Source: an uncultured Alphaproteobacteria bacterium
GTDB taxonomy: Bacteria; Pseudomonadota; Alphaproteobacteria; HIMB59
Length of the DNA: 64,000 nucleotides
Direction of reading: 5' to 3'
NCBI GenBank assembly: GCA_902610175.1
Contig: CACLUR010000001.1
Location: 186,001-250,000, forward strand
The number at the start of each line of letters is the position of its first letter. The stretch's first letter is position 1. Positions 61,670 to 64,000 of the stretch are shown here, piece by piece. A program made the translations under genes and the position numbers. The notes below the pieces were generated by a model that searched no databases, had not been told where the DNA came from, and saw only the letters and a program-made list of their open reading frames with translations.

Positions 61670-64000
61670 GCTATTTTTGATTTTTTGGTAACTGGAAATT
61701 CTAGTTTATCAATCACTTCATTAGGAACAACGTGAGCAAATTTTTTGATTTCAGATTCATAATTTTCAATAATAAACTCGGCTCTTTTTGATTTAGTCTC
61801 TTTATAGAAGTCTTTTAAAAGGTCTAGAAGATGGTTTTTCCAATCTTTGTTATCTATTGCATAAAGCCCTATCGTTTCCATGTTCATCAAATCAGAAATA
61901 TTCTTTTGTTCGGAATAAATAAAAGCAGAGCCACCTGTCATCCCAGCACCAAAGTTATCACCAACATCTCCTAAAATAATTGCAGAACCACCTGTCATAT
62001 ACTCACAGCCATTAGCACCACATCCTTCGACAATTGCTAGTGCACCTGAATTTCTGACACAAAATCTATCTCCTGCTTGACCAGAAGCATATAACCTTCC
62101 ATCAGTAGCTCCATAAAGGGTGACATTTCCAATGATTACATTTTCATGACTAGGTTGAGTAAATGAGTTTCTTGGTTGAACGATAATCTTTCCTCCAGAA
62201 AGGCCTTTGCCTACATAGTCATTCGCATCGCCAAACACTTTTAAAGTAAGACCCTTGACGGCGAAAGCACCTAAGGACTGTCCAGCTGAGCCTCTTAGTT
62301 TTAGAGTGACATGGTCTTCAGATAAGGTATTCATTCCATATTTTCTTGTAATTATAGATGAAATTTTAGTTCCTATTGTTCTTAATGTATTTTGTATGTT
62401 ATATGTTAATTCAATTTTTTGACCTGAGTTAATAAAGTCTTTTCCATCTTTTTCAAACTGATCATCAAGTGTTTTTGGTACCTCGTTTCGTTTTTTTATA
62501 GAATGGTAATCATAAATTTTACCATCATCAATCTTTGTTAATATAGGATTCAAGTCAAGATTATCTAAATCACTAGATCCATAATGAATTTGAGACAATA
62601 ATTCTGTTTTACCAATAATATCCTTTAAGGATTTGTAACCTAAAGATGCGAGAATTTCTCTGACTTCTTCGGCAATAAATGAAAACAAATTGACAACTTT
62701 TTCAGGGGTACCTCCAAATTTTTCACGAAGCTTTTCGTCTTGGGTACATACACCAACTGGACAAGTATTTGAGTGACATTGTCTGACCATAATACATCCC
62801 ATAGCAACTAATGAAGCTGTACCAATTCCGTATTCTTCAGCTCCTAATATTGCAGCAATAACAATATCTTTTCCTGTTTTGATACCTCCGTCTGTTCTAA
62901 GAAGAACTTTGTCTCTTAAACCATTTAAAGCTAAAATTTGGTGAACCTCACTTATTCCCAATTCCCATGGAAGGCCAACATACTTAATACTTGACTGAGG
63001 ACTTGCCCCTGTACCGCCTGAGTGTCCTGAAACTAAAATTACATCAGCTTTGGCCTTTGCAACACCAGCAGCAACAGTTCCTATTCCTGATTGCGCGACT
63101 AGTTTTACACAAACTTTTGCTATTGGATTGATTTGTTTTAAATCGTAAATAAGTTGAGCAAGATCCTCTATAGAATAAATATCATGATGTGGCGGAGGGC
63201 TAATAAGCGTTACGCCTTTTGTACTATGTCTTAATTTAGCTATTAAATCAGTAACCTTAAATCCAGGTAATTGACCACCTTCTCCAGGCTTAGCACCTTG
63301 GGCTATTTTAATTTCTAATTCTGAACAGTTATTCAAATATTCTGCGGTCACACCAAATCTTCCGCTTGCAACTTGTTTAATTGCTGAACTTGGATTATCA
63401 CCATTTTTTAATTTGGAATATCTTCTTGCATCCTCTCCTCCTTCTCCACTATCTGACTTTGAACCTATTCTGTTCATTGCAATAGCTAATGTCTCATGAG
63501 CCTCAGGGCTAAGAGCACCAAGTGAAATCCCAGGGGATACAAAGCTTTTTCTTATTTCAGAAATACTTTCTACATTATCTAAATTTAGAGAATTGCTACT
63601 TTCATTAAATTGAAGTAAATCCCTTATTTGAATTGGTTTAGAGCTATAAATTCTTGAAGTATATTTTTTATAAAGGTTATATGAGTCTCTGGTTACAGCT
63701 TCTTGAAGCATATGTATTGAAACACCCTCATAAGCGTGTGCTTCGCTATTAGCTCTAAATCTATACTCACCGCCTATATCTAAAATTACATTATCAGATT
63801 TAAATGATACCTCATGCTGTCGCCTAACTCTTTTTTCTAAACCGTCTAATCCGATACCAGAAATTCTAGAAGACATTCCTGGAAAAAAACTCTCAACCAT
63901 GCTTCTACTTAAACCAATTATTTCAAAATTTCTTCCACCGCGATATGAACTAATTACTGAAATTCCCATTTTACTGATAATTTTTCTTAGTCCTTTCTCT
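61666..64000 (-). CDS. gltB: Glutamate synthase (NADPH), large subunit, C-terminal part (partial, runs off right edge)
   Basis: About 778 residues of the C-terminal half of GltB, which makes glutamate from glutamine and 2-oxoglutarate. The FMN/synthase barrel is seen in GGEGGEDARRYS near residue 187 of the visible part and in SGHSGGTGASP near 330. The 3Fe-4S cysteines lie in CIMVRQCHSNTCPVG. The C-terminal GxGxG domain has VEGCGANGCEYMTGG. The frame is open to the window end, so the N-terminal glutaminase lies outside. It is convergent with the hydrolase gene. Confidence 0.95.
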   Translation of the reverse strand, partial: EKGLRKIISKMGISVISSYRGGRNFEIIGLSRSMVESFFPGMSSRISGIGLDGLEKRVRRQHEVSFKSDNVILDIGGEYRFRANSEAHAYEGVSIHMLQEAVTRDSYNLYKKYTSRIYSSKPIQIRDLLQFNESSNSLNLDNVESISEIRKSFVSPGISLGALSPEAHETLAIAMNRIGSKSDSGEGGEDARRYSKLKNGDNPSSAIKQVASGRFGVTAEYLNNCSELEIKIAQGAKPGEGGQLPGFKVTDLIAKLRHSTKGVTLISPPPHHDIYSIEDLAQLIYDLKQINPIAKVCVKLVAQSGIGTVAAGVAKAKADVILVSGHSGGTGASPQSSIKYVGLPWELGISEVHQILALNGLRDKVLLRTDGGIKTGKDIVIAAILGAEEYGIGTASLVAMGCIMVRQCHSNTCPVGVCTQDEKLREKFGGTPEKVVNLFSFIAEEVREILASLGYKSLKDIIGKTELLSQIHYGSSDLDNLDLNPILTKIDDGKIYDYHSIKKRNEVPKTLDDQFEKDGKDFINSGQKIELTYNIQNTLRTIGTKISSIITRKYGMNTLSEDHVTLKLRGSAGQSLGAFAVKGLTLKVFGDANDYVGKGLSGGKIIVQPRNSFTQPSHENVIIGNVTLYGATDGRLYASGQAGDRFCVRNSGALAIVEGCGANGCEYMTGGSAIILGDVGDNFGAGMTGGSAFIYSEQKNISDLMNMETIGLYAIDNKDWKNHLLDLLKDFYKETKSKRAEFIIENYESEIKKFAHVVPNEVIDKLEFPVTKKSKIA

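Overview
The window is AT-rich bacterial DNA, gene-dense on both strands. It has many 1-8 bp gene overlaps, convergent genes whose stops overlap, and no intergenic gap above about 200 bp. The gene content (soxBDAG, FrcA-type and RbsA-type sugar ABC systems, small split enzymes, low GC) suggests a streamlined marine alphaproteobacterium. The AEGEAN-169/HIMB59 or SAR11-like lineages are the best guess, but this is inference from style and content, not from a marker-gene search. I saw no transposase, integrase, phage gene or CRISPR array.

Region 1 (1-17165) is a sugar/polyol uptake and catabolism block. A first ABC importer (binding protein, double-domain ATPase, two permeases; 3511-8224) runs leftward. 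It is followed by a second leftward unit: an SDR dehydrogenase, an M24 creatinase/peptidase-fold hydrolase, and the E1 alpha and beta subunits of a thiamine-dependent 2-oxoacid or acetoin dehydrogenase; beta runs off the left edge. Facing the importer is a 561-residue one-component regulator that joins a winged-helix DNA-binding domain to a cytoplasmic family-1-type solute-binding domain (8337-10022). Then come an SDR, an IolE-like dehydratase, an IolG-like inositol dehydrogenase and an HpcH-type aldolase, followed by a second ABC importer (13777-17165). Three copies of a palindrome, ATATTCA-N3-TGAATAT, sit in front of the importer/regulator pair, the SDR-M24-E1 unit and the IolE/IolG divergent pair. 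They look like the operators of one regulon.

Region 2 (17361-36528) is mostly pentose, deoxysugar and hexose metabolism: a fucose/arabinose isomerase-like protein, a split transketolase, an FGGY kinase, a third ABC importer with a FrcK-like kinase, xylulokinase, an unrecognised TIM-barrel aldolase-like protein, a PfkB kinase, D-lyxose isomerase, a 2-hydroxyacid dehydrogenase, FucU, ribokinase, an aldo/keto reductase, a Gfo/Idh oxidoreductase, a ROK kinase and 6-phosphofructokinase. These genes can feed D-xylulose 5-phosphate and fructose phosphates into central metabolism.

Region 3 (36529-47350) is a methylamine/one-carbon block: a 2-oxoglutarate/Fe(II)-oxygenase-like protein, heterotetrameric sarcosine oxidase (soxBDAG), a dimethylglycine dehydrogenase-like flavoprotein, a MetF-like protein and a GcvT-like methyltransferase, closed by a strong terminator. 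Together they suggest stepwise N-demethylation of glycine-betaine-derived compounds with carbon passed to folate.

Region 4 (47366-64000) is largely housekeeping and cell-surface functions: a small unknown protein, RmuC, several GT9, GT32-like and GT4 glycosyltransferases, an FkbM methyltransferase, tRNA-Ser(GGA), the infC-rpmI-rplT-pheS-pheT-lepA translation cluster, an alpha/beta hydrolase and the C-terminal part of glutamate synthase (gltB), which runs off the right edge.
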